A program made the translations under genes and the position numbers. The notes below the pieces were generated by a model. That model saw only the letters and a program-made list of their open reading frames with translations. It searched no databases and was not told the origin of the DNA. Positions 37,442 through 46,700 of a stretch of 64,000 nucleotides of DNA are shown one piece after another. Numbering within the stretch: position 1 is the stretch's first letter; the number at the start of each line of letters is the position of its first letter. The stretch comes from Chitinophagaceae bacterium (GTDB taxonomy: Bacteria; Bacteroidota; Bacteroidia; Chitinophagales; Chitinophagaceae), in the NCBI GenBank assembly GCA_023957125.1, contig JAMLHL010000001.1, forward strand, positions 124,001 to 188,000, given 5' to 3'.

Positions 37442-38347
37442 TTATTTAATCAGGTCCATTTCCTTCATCCAAAAAATGCATCTTCCAAACCATTCATCAA
37501 AAGAAGGAGCGGTTAAAAAGCCATGTTCGCCTTTAGCATAGATATGCAACCCGGTGGCTACCCCGTTCCGCTGAAGGGCGGAATAGAAGGACAGGCTGTT
37601 GGCTACCGGCACTACCACATCGGCGTTGGAATGTACCAGAAAGGAGGGAGGGGTGGATGCAGTAACATGCAGTTCGTTGGAGAAGCGGCGGATCTGTTCT
37701 CCGGTGGGCGTTTCGCCCAGCAAAGTTTTGCGGGATCCGGTGTGCCCGATGCTATCGGTGAAGCTGATCACCGGGTTCACCAGCAGCATAAAATCCGGAC
37801 GAAGTCCGACATTTTTTGTGTTTTCAATCAGCGCCTCACTGTAATGGGTACCTGCAGTAGCGGCCAGGTGTCCTCCCGCGGAAAATCCCATGATTCCGAT
37901 CTTTTGCGGATCAATGTTCCATCGCCCCGCTTTTTGGCGAACCAGTTGTATGGCGCGTTGCGCATCCTGGAGGGGTCCTATAGAAGGATCCTTCATCGTT
38001 CTGTCCGAAGGAAGCCTGTATTTCAGCACGAAAGCGGTCACTCCCAGTTGATTGAATATACGGGCTACATCGCTTCCCTCGCGTTTGGTAAGCAATACGC
38101 CGTAGCCGCCACCCGGGCAGATGATAACCGCCGTGCCGTTGGCTTTATTCTCCGGCGGAAGAAAAACGGTCAGGGTGGGAATGGATACGTTATAGGTGAG
38201 CGAATCCACCTGTTCGTTGGCTTTTGTATATTCCTCGTTGGCAGCGCCCGTTGCATTGGGAATATTTCCGCTGTATAAAGGAATTTCCTGCTGTGCGAAA
38301 CAGCAGTTGCCCGTTAATATAAAAACTAAAGCGAAACGGTATAACAT
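37442..38347 (-). CDS. secreted alpha/beta hydrolase, acetyl-esterase-like
   Basis: 301 residues from the ATG at 38347, which opens a signal peptide (LYRFALVFILTGNCCFAQ). An in-frame extension to 38530 was rejected because it lacks a leader and runs through a dispersed repeat. The nucleophile elbow is GFSAGGH; the oxyanion-hole segment is IICPGGGYG; the acid and base are in NADVVVP and KGEHGF. The fold and sequence resemble carbohydrate acetyl esterases that release acetate from xylan or other decorated glycans. It stands upstream, on the same strand, of the GNAT-nitrilase gene after 79 bases. Nearby hydrolases support a glycan role. A peptidase-like alternative cannot be excluded. Confidence 0.88.
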   Translation of the reverse strand: MLYRFALVFILTGNCCFAQQEIPLYSGNIPNATGAANEEYTKANEQVDSLTYNVSIPTLTVFLPPENKANGTAVIICPGGGYGVLLTKREGSDVARIFNQLGVTAFVLKYRLPSDRTMKDPSIGPLQDAQRAIQLVRQKAGRWNIDPQKIGIMGFSAGGHLAATAGTHYSEALIENTKNVGLRPDFMLLVNPVISFTDSIGHTGSRKTLLGETPTGEQIRRFSNELHVTASTPPSFLVHSNADVVVPVANSLSFYSALQRNGVATGLHIYAKGEHGFLTAPSFDEWFGRCIFWMKEMDLIK

Positions 38348-38504
38348 GTTGTGGTTGGTTCTGTTTATGGTTGGGTAAGTAGCTATCTCCTGGCGTATTC
38401 TTAGAAAGCTACCGGCTGCAAGTAGCAGGTCGGGCATGTCGCAGGCACGGTACTCATCCCCAACTAAAAACTTCACACTCCCTGCAAGCTGACAGTTGCA
38501 CGTA

Positions 38505-38528
38505 CCCTTCGACAAACTCAGGGCAGGC
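38505..38528. repeat. dispersed short repeat of the FDKLRAG type
   Basis: The core CCTTCGACAAACTCAGGGCA with a C before and GGC after reads in one frame as FDKLRAG and in the other as LSLSKG. This short sequence occurs widely in environmental bacterial genomes, which is recalled rather than checked here. It lies between the esterase ATG and the next gene and inflates an upstream open frame. Confidence 0.55.
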
Positions 38529-38575
38529 ATTTCTCACATTCTCACATTATACCCCGGGTACCGGCCACGTTCCCT

Positions 38576-39868
38576 CTACACCAGATCCCATTTCTTCCTC
38601 GGTTTTCTCGAAAGCAGGGCGTTGGCTTTTTTATCTCCTATGAACTTTTCTTTATCCGCATTCCATTCCAGCGGGCGTCCAAGACGATAAGAGATCAGCC
38701 CCAGGTGCATGGGCAGCGTCATCTGGCGGGCATACACCAGGTTAGACTCCGGCTGTGTTCTGCTTTTTACGGCGTCCACAAAGTTTTGCTGATGACCCGG
38801 GGAGCGGGGAATACTTTGGGGAACATCCGGAAGGTCTGTAACGGTTTCGCCATTGATCGTGATCAGCCGGGTATTATAATCGCAGAGCAGGGTACCTTTA
38901 TCACCTTCAAAATAGGCGCCTATCCCTTTATCTTTCGCTCCCGGCACATCCGGTGTTTCTGTTGTCCAGTGAATATCCAGGCCGTCAAACGCATAGTCAA
39001 TATTGATCCACAGCGGTGCGTCTGCAATGCTGTTGGGGATGGCACCGCCGGTGGCACTGATATGCTTCAGCCCTTTAGGTTGCAGCGACCAGAAAACAAT
39101 GTCAGCAATATGACACCAGAAGTCTGCAAAAGTACCGCCGGAATAATCCAGGAAATAGCGATAGGTAAAATGACATTTTGCCGGGATATAATCTACATAT
39201 GGAGCGGGGCCCAGCCACATATCCCAGTTCAGCGTTGAGGGGATGGCTTCCGGAACGGTGGCGCCTAATTGCGGCACAGAGGCGTTTTTCCATAAACGGA
39301 CTGTACTCACTTTGCCGATGGCGCCCGATTGAATGATTTCCGCTACCCGGTGATAATTATCTCCCGCGTGGATTTGCGTACCCATTTGAAAGATCCGGTT
39401 ATAACGGCTGGCGTTTTTCAACATCGTTTTCGCTTCGCCAGGGTTGTAGGAAAGCGGTTTCTCCCCATATACATCTTTCCCGGACTGGAATGCCAGCGAA
39501 GCAATAGTGGAATGCCAGTGATCGGGGGTGGCGCAGGTTATAGCGTCAATATCTTTCCGGTCAAGAATATGCCGGAAATCACCGTAGGTTTGCGCCCTGG
39601 TATCGGGATGGATCTGCTGAAGAGATTTCAGGGTATTGGCCAGGTGCAGTTGATCCACGTCACAAAGCGCTACAATTTCCACTTCCGGAAGATTAGCAAA
39701 CCATTTCATATGCGCATTGCCCATGCCGCCCAGCCCGATATGGGCTACGCGCAGCTTATCGCTGGGGGCGGTTTTACTGTACAGGGAAGGTAATATGGCA
39801 AACCCGGCGGCGCCTATGGCGGTGGTTTTGATGAATTGTCTTCTGGATTGACGATTATTCATATGCAT
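38576..39868 (-). CDS. Tat-exported Gfo/Idh/MocA family oxidoreductase
   Basis: 430 residues; ATG codons at 39868 and 39862 are both possible, and the leader RQSRRQFIKTTAIGAAG carries twin arginines. The Rossmann fold has RVAHIGLGGMGNAH, the EKP motif is GEKPLSYNP, and the catalytic helix region includes FWCHIADIVFW. This family oxidises or reduces a sugar hydroxyl with a bound NAD(P). It is one of three exported relatives in the window and is not adjacent to the others; its neighbours are an acetyl-esterase-like gene downstream and a methyltransferase gene upstream. The substrate is unknown. Confidence 0.93.
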   Translation of the reverse strand: MHMNNRQSRRQFIKTTAIGAAGFAILPSLYSKTAPSDKLRVAHIGLGGMGNAHMKWFANLPEVEIVALCDVDQLHLANTLKSLQQIHPDTRAQTYGDFRHILDRKDIDAITCATPDHWHSTIASLAFQSGKDVYGEKPLSYNPGEAKTMLKNASRYNRIFQMGTQIHAGDNYHRVAEIIQSGAIGKVSTVRLWKNASVPQLGATVPEAIPSTLNWDMWLGPAPYVDYIPAKCHFTYRYFLDYSGGTFADFWCHIADIVFWSLQPKGLKHISATGGAIPNSIADAPLWINIDYAFDGLDIHWTTETPDVPGAKDKGIGAYFEGDKGTLLCDYNTRLITINGETVTDLPDVPQSIPRSPGHQQNFVDAVKSRTQPESNLVYARQMTLPMHLGLISYRLGRPLEWNADKEKFIGDKKANALLSRKPRKKWDLV

Positions 39869-39912
39869 GTTTTTAGGAGATAGATAGTAATGAAAATATG
39901 ATCCTTTATTTT

Positions 39913-40536
39913 TTACTTCTTCACCAATTCAATAAACACTTCCGAACCTGCTCTTGGAGCAATACTGTTATAGCAGGGTTCCATCTTTTTTATAGTGAAC
40001 CAGGGTTCGAAGATGGATTGATACTCTGCAACATTGCCTCCGAAGGGTGGCCCGGGTTTTTCAAAACCTGTATTAAACAATACCCCTGCCAGCTTACCTT
40101 TTTCGTTTAACACAGACGCGGCTACCCGGGCGTATTCCTTACGGCGCCGCGGAGGATGGGCACAGAAGAAAGTCTGTTCCAGCATCAGGTCATATTGGCC
40201 CCGGTGCCGGTAAAAATCTTCACAAAGGATCTTAATCTGGGGAATATCAGCGAATTTCTCTCTCAATTTCTCCACGGCCCTGGGCGCGATATCCATCACC
40301 GTGATATTGGTAAACCCGTGATCTGCCAGCCAGGCAGCCTCGTAAGCGTTGCCACAACCGGGGATCAGAATAGCCGCATCTTTGTTATCGTACTGCTCCA
40401 TATAAGCGGTGATGGGTGGAGAAGCCTGACCCATGTCCCAGCCGGTTTCGCCTTTTTCCCAGCGTTCATTCCAGAACGCAGCATCAAAGGGATCATGCTG
40501 AAATGTATGTTCCTCCTGACGGCTCATATTTTTCAT
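39913..40536 (-). CDS. TPMT-family S-adenosylmethionine methyltransferase
   Basis: 207 residues, cytoplasmic. It resembles thiopurine S-methyltransferase family proteins: FWNERWEKGETGWDMGQASP at the start, the SAM-binding motif ILIPGCGNAYEA, the second acidic site VMDIAP, and the EQTFFCAHPPRRR segment. In bacteria these enzymes methylate thiols, tellurite or selenite species, or halides. Which applies here is not known. An ATG 9 bases downstream is a possible alternative start. Copy E of the intergenic element lies just upstream of its ATG. Confidence 0.9.
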   Translation of the reverse strand: MKNMSRQEEHTFQHDPFDAAFWNERWEKGETGWDMGQASPPITAYMEQYDNKDAAILIPGCGNAYEAAWLADHGFTNITVMDIAPRAVEKLREKFADIPQIKILCEDFYRHRGQYDLMLEQTFFCAHPPRRRKEYARVAASVLNEKGKLAGVLFNTGFEKPGPPFGGNVAEYQSIFEPWFTIKKMEPCYNSIAPRAGSEVFIELVKK

Positions 40537-40567
40537 TATTTAATTTCACTTTCGAAATCAACTTCGA

Positions 40568-40677
40568 GTGCATCCCATATTTTCGCTCCACCTGTGGCAT
40601 TCCGGTCGGTGGGACACCGACCGGTAGTGAGTTCTACAGGCGGGTGTCACACCCGCCTGCGAAAATATGGGATGCAC
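40568..40677. repeat. two-hairpin intergenic element, copy E (best preserved)
   Basis: 110 bases. The termini GTGCATCCCATATTTTCGC and GCGAAAATATGGGATGCAC form a perfect 19-base inverted repeat. Between them are CCGGTCGGTGGGACACCGAC with its closing arm and CAGGCGGGTGTCACACCCGC with its closing arm, joined by a spacer TAGTGAGTTCTA. It is the clearest copy and serves as the reference for the family. It is inverted relative to copy C. Confidence 0.93.
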
Positions 40678-40715
40678 CCTCAACTTCTGTTTTGTAGCCG
40701 GATGAAAAATATTAT

Positions 40716-41228
40716 TTAATTTTTCCCGGTATTGAGATACTTCCGGATGAAGTTTTCCAGTGCTTTGCCATGGAGATTGATCGCAACAATTTCTCCCGTT
40801 TCGTTTACCAATACATTAAACGGTAGCTCTTCAATATCATAATCCTTGGCAGCCTGGCTTCTCCAGAATTTTAAATCACTTACCTGCGGCCAGTCTATCT
40901 CAAATTTCTGAATCCCTTTTTCCCAATCTTCTTTTTTCCGGTCTAAGGATACGCCTAATATTTCAAACCTGCGATCCTTGCCTGAGCCGGCATACTTGTT
41001 GTACAAAACCTTCAATCCGGGCTGTTCTTTTACACACGGAGCACACCAGGTTGCCCAAAAATCCACCAGCACCAGCCTGCCTTTCAGGGAAGAAAGGGAA
41101 ATTATTTTACCATCGGGGGCAGGCATGGATATTTCCGGCGCCTGCTGACCAATTTTCAGTGCAGGCTGTTGCGCTCTCACTCCGGCAAAAGACAAACCTG
41201 TAGCGAATAAAAAAAGAAATCTCAGCAT
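40716..41228 (-). CDS. TlpA-like thiol-disulfide oxidoreductase
   Basis: 170 residues with a signal peptide (MLRFLFLFATGLSFAGVRA). The thioredoxin fold has the active site FWATWCAPC (CxxC) and the TlpA/ResA-type insert (EILGVSLDRKKEDWEKGIQK), ending in the cis-Pro region ELPFNVLV. It should act in the periplasm as a reductant for cytochrome c or other disulfide proteins. It starts one base after the stop of the rhodanese-like gene, so the two form a tight operon. A specific partner protein is not evident. Confidence 0.95.
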   Translation of the reverse strand: MLRFLFLFATGLSFAGVRAQQPALKIGQQAPEISMPAPDGKIISLSSLKGRLVLVDFWATWCAPCVKEQPGLKVLYNKYAGSGKDRRFEILGVSLDRKKEDWEKGIQKFEIDWPQVSDLKFWRSQAAKDYDIEELPFNVLVNETGEIVAINLHGKALENFIRKYLNTGKN

Positions 41229-41229
41229 T

Positions 41230-41667
41230 TTAATCGATTGCGGGATAGCCCTTATCTAACCAATCGGCTTTAATATTTTTAGGTATATCCAGCAACCTGG
41301 CGTTTTTAAATCCCATTTGATTTAACACCCGGAACGCCGGTCGTACATTAGGGCAACGGGAAAAAGGACAACACCCGCAGTAAATAACCACCTCTTTATC
41401 TTTTGGAACATCTTTCAGATACTTCCTCAGTTTGTCAACATTCTCCTTCTCCCCTGCAGGGCCGATATCAACTGAACCTTTTATCACTGCATCCGGGCCG
41501 ACCGTCAGGATGAGCATGTCCTTTGTTTTGTTATTCCGGATCGCGGACGCAAGGTCAGCCGCGGGCATCAATTGACCGGGGCTCCAGGGCTCCTTGCTGA
41601 GCTGTGCGCAGGATTGATTCATAAACAACCACAGCGTCAGCGCTATTAAAGAAAAAAACGATCTCAT
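41230..41667 (-). CDS. rhodanese-like domain protein, exported
   Basis: 145 residues with a hydrophobic leader (FFSLIALTLWLFMNQSCAQ), possibly lipidated at Cys20. The rhodanese domain has the active loop VVIYCGCCPFSRCPNVRPAF with an unusual number of cysteines; the catalytic Cys lies in YCGCC. Rhodaneses carry persulfide or transfer sulfur; exported forms may handle cysteine or thiosulfate sulfur. It is cotranscribed with the TlpA-like gene with a one-base gap, which suggests a paired redox role. A -7 element TATCTTTG (41693-41686) lies 19 bases before the ATG and is the likely promoter. Arrangement and family are firm, substrate is not. Confidence 0.88.
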   Translation of the reverse strand: MRSFFSLIALTLWLFMNQSCAQLSKEPWSPGQLMPAADLASAIRNNKTKDMLILTVGPDAVIKGSVDIGPAGEKENVDKLRKYLKDVPKDKEVVIYCGCCPFSRCPNVRPAFRVLNQMGFKNARLLDIPKNIKADWLDKGYPAID

Positions 41668-41685
41668 ATGATTTTAATTAGGCCG

Positions 41686-41693
41686 CAAAGATA
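41686..41693 (-). promoter_or_regulatory. promoter -7 element of the rhodanese-TlpA operon
   Basis: TATCTTTG on the minus strand matches the TAnnTTTG consensus. A TTAG (consensus TTTG) stands 20 bases upstream as a weak -33. Transcription would begin about 12 bases before the ATG, a short leader. Confidence 0.55.
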
Positions 41694-41894
41694 AACCCAT
41701 ATTTCTAATGAAGCTAAGATGGCGGACACATTCAATCAGCCGGGCAGTCACATTTGTGCAAAACAGCTTGCTTAAATCAATTACAATAGGACATGCAAAT
41801 AATCTGCGGTATCTCTAAGTCCCGCATTGGGGGGTATAGCATAAAAACAAACGCCGCAGGGATGCACCTGATATTTTCAGAAAACGGTCTCATC

Positions 41895-42758
41895 CTATTT
41901 CCTGCCTCTCCCCATCGCCTCCTTCCCGATTATACTCCAGTCCTGCTGACCAAAACCATCCGCAATCAACCGGTCCATCTCGGCCGCCACCGCGGGAATA
42001 ACCGTCAGCTTTACCCCCACAGCCCGGGTGGCCTCCACCATCAGGCGGGCATCCTTTCTGGCCATACGCAGTTCCCAGGACGGATGGGTAAAATCTCCTT
42101 CCTCTAATTTTTTCAACCTGCCCGACAGAGCTGAACCCGGGTTCCAGATACCGAATAAGTCAAGTAATTCATCGGTGGATATGCCGTACGATTTGGCCAG
42201 TGATAACATATCGCCTATTCCTCCGTTCAGCGCAATCAGAAAAAGATTACTGGTCAGCTTCATTGAAGCCGCTTTTCCTACGGGACCGCCGCAATTCAAC
42301 AACTTACCGGTCATTGGAGAAAGCGCCGGCGTCAACTGTTCAACCAGGTCCTGATCACCGGAAACCAACATTACGCCCGTACTTTTCCGGGCGTCCGAAG
42401 GGCCCATCAATACCGGGGCATGCTGATATTTAATTCCTTTTTTTGCCCAGGCTTCTGTTCGCTGTATGGCGCCTGCTGCCGAAGTAGTAGTATGGTCTGC
42501 GATGACCGCTCCAGGCTTCAAACCCGGAAAAGCCATTTCCAATACTTCATCTACAGACACATCGTCTTTCAGGGTCAGATGGATCAAATCCGCATTCTTC
42601 ACTGCCTCCGACGGGGTTTCAAACGCTTTAGCGCCATCCTTTTCCAAAATTTTTGCTTTTGCAGGCGTCCGGTTCCATACCTGCACCTGCTCCCCGTTTT
42701 CCAATAGCTTTAATACAAAATTGGAACCTAATAGTCCCATCCCTAAAAATGCTCTCAT
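41895..42758 (-). CDS. 3-hydroxyacid dehydrogenase-like NAD(P)-binding protein
   Basis: 287 residues, cytoplasmic. A Rossmann domain starts at once with MRAFLGMGLLGSNF (GxGxxG) and has the WNRTPAKAKIL cofactor loop, typical of the beta-hydroxyacid dehydrogenase family (relatives of 3-hydroxyisobutyrate and tartronate semialdehyde dehydrogenases). The catalytic Lys is expected in AASMKLTSNLF, where GKAASMK matches the family. The C-terminal helical domain is complete. The reaction is oxidation or reduction of a 3-hydroxy acid. It lies 38 bases downstream of the SUFU-domain gene on the same strand and may be cotranscribed. The substrate is unknown; imine reductases share this fold. Confidence 0.9.
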   Translation of the reverse strand: MRAFLGMGLLGSNFVLKLLENGEQVQVWNRTPAKAKILEKDGAKAFETPSEAVKNADLIHLTLKDDVSVDEVLEMAFPGLKPGAVIADHTTTSAAGAIQRTEAWAKKGIKYQHAPVLMGPSDARKSTGVMLVSGDQDLVEQLTPALSPMTGKLLNCGGPVGKAASMKLTSNLFLIALNGGIGDMLSLAKSYGISTDELLDLFGIWNPGSALSGRLKKLEEGDFTHPSWELRMARKDARLMVEATRAVGVKLTVIPAVAAEMDRLIADGFGQQDWSIIGKEAMGRGRK

Positions 42759-42796
42759 TGTTTTTTTGTAAAAATAATCAATTTAGCGCATCAATA

Positions 42797-43429
42797 CTAC
42801 CCGCAAACCCGGCGGCGGTTAACATCCACTATCTCGTCTATGTCGTGCCGTTCAAACAAATCCAGCAGCTTGTCTGTTCCATACTTCAATTTAAATTCCC
42901 GTTCTTCTTTGTAAATAGGAAAGGCCGAATAAAAATGGATTTCCTTCTCCCCTTTTTCGGTGTAAGTAAAATCCTCGGAGAGATGAATGGATTCCAACAG
43001 AAGAAGGCTGTCAAACCGGTGACCGGGATTACGGGAATGATCCAGCGGAACCGTATGTCCGAATCCCAGCCAGGTATTGTTCAATCGCGGATATTTAGAA
43101 AGCTGCAGGATGGCCCTGACCGGCCAATAACAGGCTTCATCGGAGAGCGCCTTGTAATCCAAAGGCCAATTTCGCGGCAAAAGCATCATGATCTCCGCAT
43201 GCTTCAGGTAATCAAAATATGCCGGCACTTTCATAGGGGAGTTACTCATCCCGCAGGTAAGCAGCAGATGATAGTTCCGGTCTTCATTGGGCTGAACGAT
43301 AAACAGATCCGACGGATTAGCTGCATTATCCTTTTCATGCAACACCATAATTTCATTCAGATCGAAAAATTGCGCCAGGTGTCGGTCAATAATTTCAACT
43401 GAATCTTTTGCTTCTTCCGGATTGATCAT
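42797..43429 (-). CDS. suppressor-of-fused (SUFU) domain protein
   Basis: 210 residues, no signal peptide. The sequence follows bacterial SUFU-domain proteins: LLLTCGMSNSPM, AEIMMLLPRNWPLD, LGFGHTVPLDH and FDSLLLLES. The domain is named after the animal Hedgehog-pathway protein. In bacteria it often occurs as an immunity protein for secreted toxins, but many lone copies have no known toxin. No toxin, WXG100 or type VI/VII secretion gene is next to it. It precedes the hydroxyacid dehydrogenase-like gene by 38 bases. The function cannot be stated. Confidence 0.88.
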   Translation of the reverse strand: MINPEEAKDSVEIIDRHLAQFFDLNEIMVLHEKDNAANPSDLFIVQPNEDRNYHLLLTCGMSNSPMKVPAYFDYLKHAEIMMLLPRNWPLDYKALSDEACYWPVRAILQLSKYPRLNNTWLGFGHTVPLDHSRNPGHRFDSLLLLESIHLSEDFTYTEKGEKEIHFYSAFPIYKEEREFKLKYGTDKLLDLFERHDIDEIVDVNRRRVCG

Positions 43430-43537
43430 AAACGGGTGTCGGTTTTTTATACCTCCTGCAAAAATACCCGATTCATGTAATATTAACGCCGTAAGCTGTG
43501 AGCAGCTTTCAGCCGTGAGCTTTCAGCTTGCGGTGTA

Positions 43538-43579
43538 TCAGGGTGCAGGTCTCAGGGTGCAGGTCTCAGGGTGCAGGTT
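43538..43579. repeat. short tandem repeat, three 14-base units
   Basis: Three consecutive copies of TCAGGGTGCAGGTC (the last one differs in its final base). They lie inside a 362-base gene-free gap (43430-43791) filled with related low-complexity words such as AGCTTTCAGC and GCAGGTTGCAGG. This looks like replication-slippage DNA. No gene or promoter was seen in the gap. Confidence 0.8.
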
Positions 43580-43791
43580 GCAGGTTTTAGGAGGATGAGC
43601 TTTCAGCTTTCAGCTTTGAGCCGTGGGGTATGAGGAGTTAGGTATCGGCTCTGCAACCTGGAACTTGCCTCCGCAACCTGCCCGCCCTGAAACTCCCCAC
43701 TTTCCTAACTCCCAACCCTAAACTAAAAACAAAAAAACTTCCCACACTCCCCCGCTGTTATTTATCTAAATCTCTTTCTTCCTGTTCTCCT

Positions 43792-46700
43792 TTATCGCTC
43801 CTGCAACAATATCCGTACCGGACCCAGTAAACCGGAAGGTAATAACGGAGCATCTGCTTGATAAAAAGGCATTGTGGTGTAGGTGATCTTTTTATCAACG
43901 CCAGGCTGTTGATCACCAATCAACCGGTTTACCCACAGGTTCGTTACTTTAACCTCAATTTTGTTTTTACCGGGTTTTAAAAGGCTGGTTACGTCAACCT
44001 TAAACGGCTTTTTCCAAACAATGCCGGCTGATTTTCCATTGATAAAAACTTCCGCTATATTTTTCACATCGCCAAGGTCTATCCATAATCCGGCATCTTT
44101 CTTAAACCACAGATCATCTGCATTAATAGCCCGAGTGTACGTAGCTGTTCCGGAAAAATATTTAACGCCGTTGTTCGGGTTTTCGGTCCAGGAACTCAGT
44201 TGGTTTACCATAATACTTGCAGGAGCGCCCCGGTCTTTTTGAAAATTTATTTTCCAGGGTTCGTCAAGCGCTGCAAGCACGGTTTCTTTTATGGGTGGAA
44301 TAGTTACGGAAAGCTCGGTCGTGTTTCTTCTAAAAACCACAAATATCGCGTCATTCGGCTCCAGGGATAATGAAATTTTAGTTCTCCCGTTTTCTGTTGC
44401 ATAAGAAACGGCTTCTCTTCTGCCGGTTTCAGGATGCCATATTTCAACCGCTTTCCCTTTTACCCTGAAGCTGAGGTTGGTTTGTCTTTCTTTATCGCTT
44501 CTACTGTTCACCCAATAAAATTCCAGTCCGGGCAATTTGCGGTGTACAAATAAAATTTGGGATTCGGGAACCGATTTTTCGTATTCAAAATCCGGCTCAA
44601 TGTCCAGTTCGCTCAACACGTACTGAATATCCTGCGTGGCAAATACTTTTCCCATGCCTGTTTTTTGAGAGCTGTTGGGTTCGCCCCAGAGTTCACCGGC
44701 TAACCCGTTAAAAGTGTTTTTATCATCCTTCAAGCCGGTGGTGGTTATAGGTTTTGCCCCTGCTATGACCGCTCCGGATGTTACCAGGTCGTGGAGTTTT
44801 TGTAACACCTGCAATGGCAGATGTGTACAGTTTGAATCCAGCACCAATAGTTTGTATTGCATACCGCCGGGCGTTATAAGTTCACCGTTTTTTACCGAAA
44901 TCAGGTTAAGCAAAGCGTCCGTGTTGATGAAATCATAGTTATACCCTTCGGGAATATCGGGCAGCTTTTTCCCAAACAAAGAAGTGATATTATTGTCTTC
45001 TCCATAGTAATATACAATGTCGGCGACAAACTTTCCCTGTTGCAGCATATATGAACTTCTCGCGAGATAACCGGTCCATGCTTTTGCCTGTTCGGCCCAG
45101 GTTTCATGACGGTTAAACCATTGACCGAAAGGACCGAGCCCCAATCCGGGAATTTTATCGTCAACAGGTTGATGAACAGAAGTGTGAATGACGAAACGGT
45201 TAAGTCCGCTTGCTAATTCAAGGTCTGCAGTGGGTTTAAGTTTTTCCGGAGAATATGACCAGGCGTTTCCAGCTGTGCCGATTGCAGTGAATGACTCCGC
45301 GGCCACAAGGTTTTGTCCATAAATATGCGCTACCGATGCAGACTCGCGGATATCGGCTTTATAACCTGTTCCATCTCCACCGATAGGCCCGGGCGTCCAC
45401 ATCGCCGACATGGGAATCGCGGCCTTTCGTTTTACCTCCATACCGTCACCTATCAGCGCCCGGCCACTTTCATGGGATTCGGAATAACGTTGCATCCCTC
45501 TTTCTTTTAGCAAACCGGTCAACTGGTCGTAATGATTTTCAACCACCAGCTCACTCAGCGTTTTGCGAAAGTCCCAAAGAAACCTTTCGCTTGCATCGGC
45601 GCTGTTCACAATTTTTCCGGTAAGCACAGGCAGCCATTGCATTAAATGGTATCCACGTCGTTTTAAAAATTCTGCAGGCAGGTTGTGAGTCCAGTTTTGT
45701 GTTCCTGCTTCCCAACTGTCGGTTACCATAAATTGTAATCCCCTGTTGCCCATCAGGTTCCCGGTAGCACTTTTATATTGGTCAAGATAATTGGTAAAAT
45801 AGGCTTCTACAGCGGCTGCGTCCAGCTTATCCACTTCCAAACCTGTTGCTTCGGCTGAAGCAGGATGATTTTGTTTTCCGGTTAGTGAATATCCGTAGCG
45901 GATGATATTCCAGTTGCCAGCCGGTGCGTCCCACTGAATAATGCCACTGGATGAAAGCTTGCCGGTAATATCAATAACCTCCTCTTCTTTTATAATATCA
46001 CCGGTTGCCGGAGTTGGTTCGTTGTAAAAATTGGCGCCGGTAGCGAAAGCGGCTTTTTCTTCAAAGTGATGTATCCTTGACGCCGGGTGCAATACCAATT
46101 CCGCGATTTCAGTTCCTTTGGGGGCCTGCGGTTGGCTGTTATTATGGAGCGAAATAAAACTGAACGGCGGTGGGGGATTTTTAACGGTAACCCTGAAATA
46201 CTTAGCAGTGGTGGGTGGAATAGAAATAGTTTGCTGTAAAACATTCCCTGCGGGGATATAACAAACCCAATTATAATGCTGCCCATCCCGGCTGATTTCC
46301 AGGCTCCGGGTGTCACTAAAATCTCCGAACAATCCAAATGGTCCTTTGTCTCCTCCACCCACCATAGTAACAGCTTTAATGGTCTGAGGCTGGTTAAAAG
46401 CAAACTGGATCCATGCGAATCCTTTAACAGTGTCTGAAGGCAAGAGATTAGTTGTAGCGAGGTCGCCATCGGTTAGCTGCTCAACAGTAAAATGTCCTCC
46501 GCTTGAAGTTACTACAGGGTTCAAAATGCTGATGGGGATATCTGAATCCGGCAACCTATAAGCTATTACCGCAATATCTTCATAGTATTCGGGAGGCGCT
46601 GCTACCGGGGCACTCAATCCTATCTGAGCGGTTAAAGGAAGGTTTTGAAACGTACCGGTGGCGGTGGGTGGCGGGATTAATTGCCCGGAGAAAGATTTCC

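Noticed and set aside
38348..38530. N-terminal extension of the esterase to 38530
   Set aside because: It runs through a dispersed repeat and lacks a leader, while the ATG at 38347 gives a proper signal peptide.
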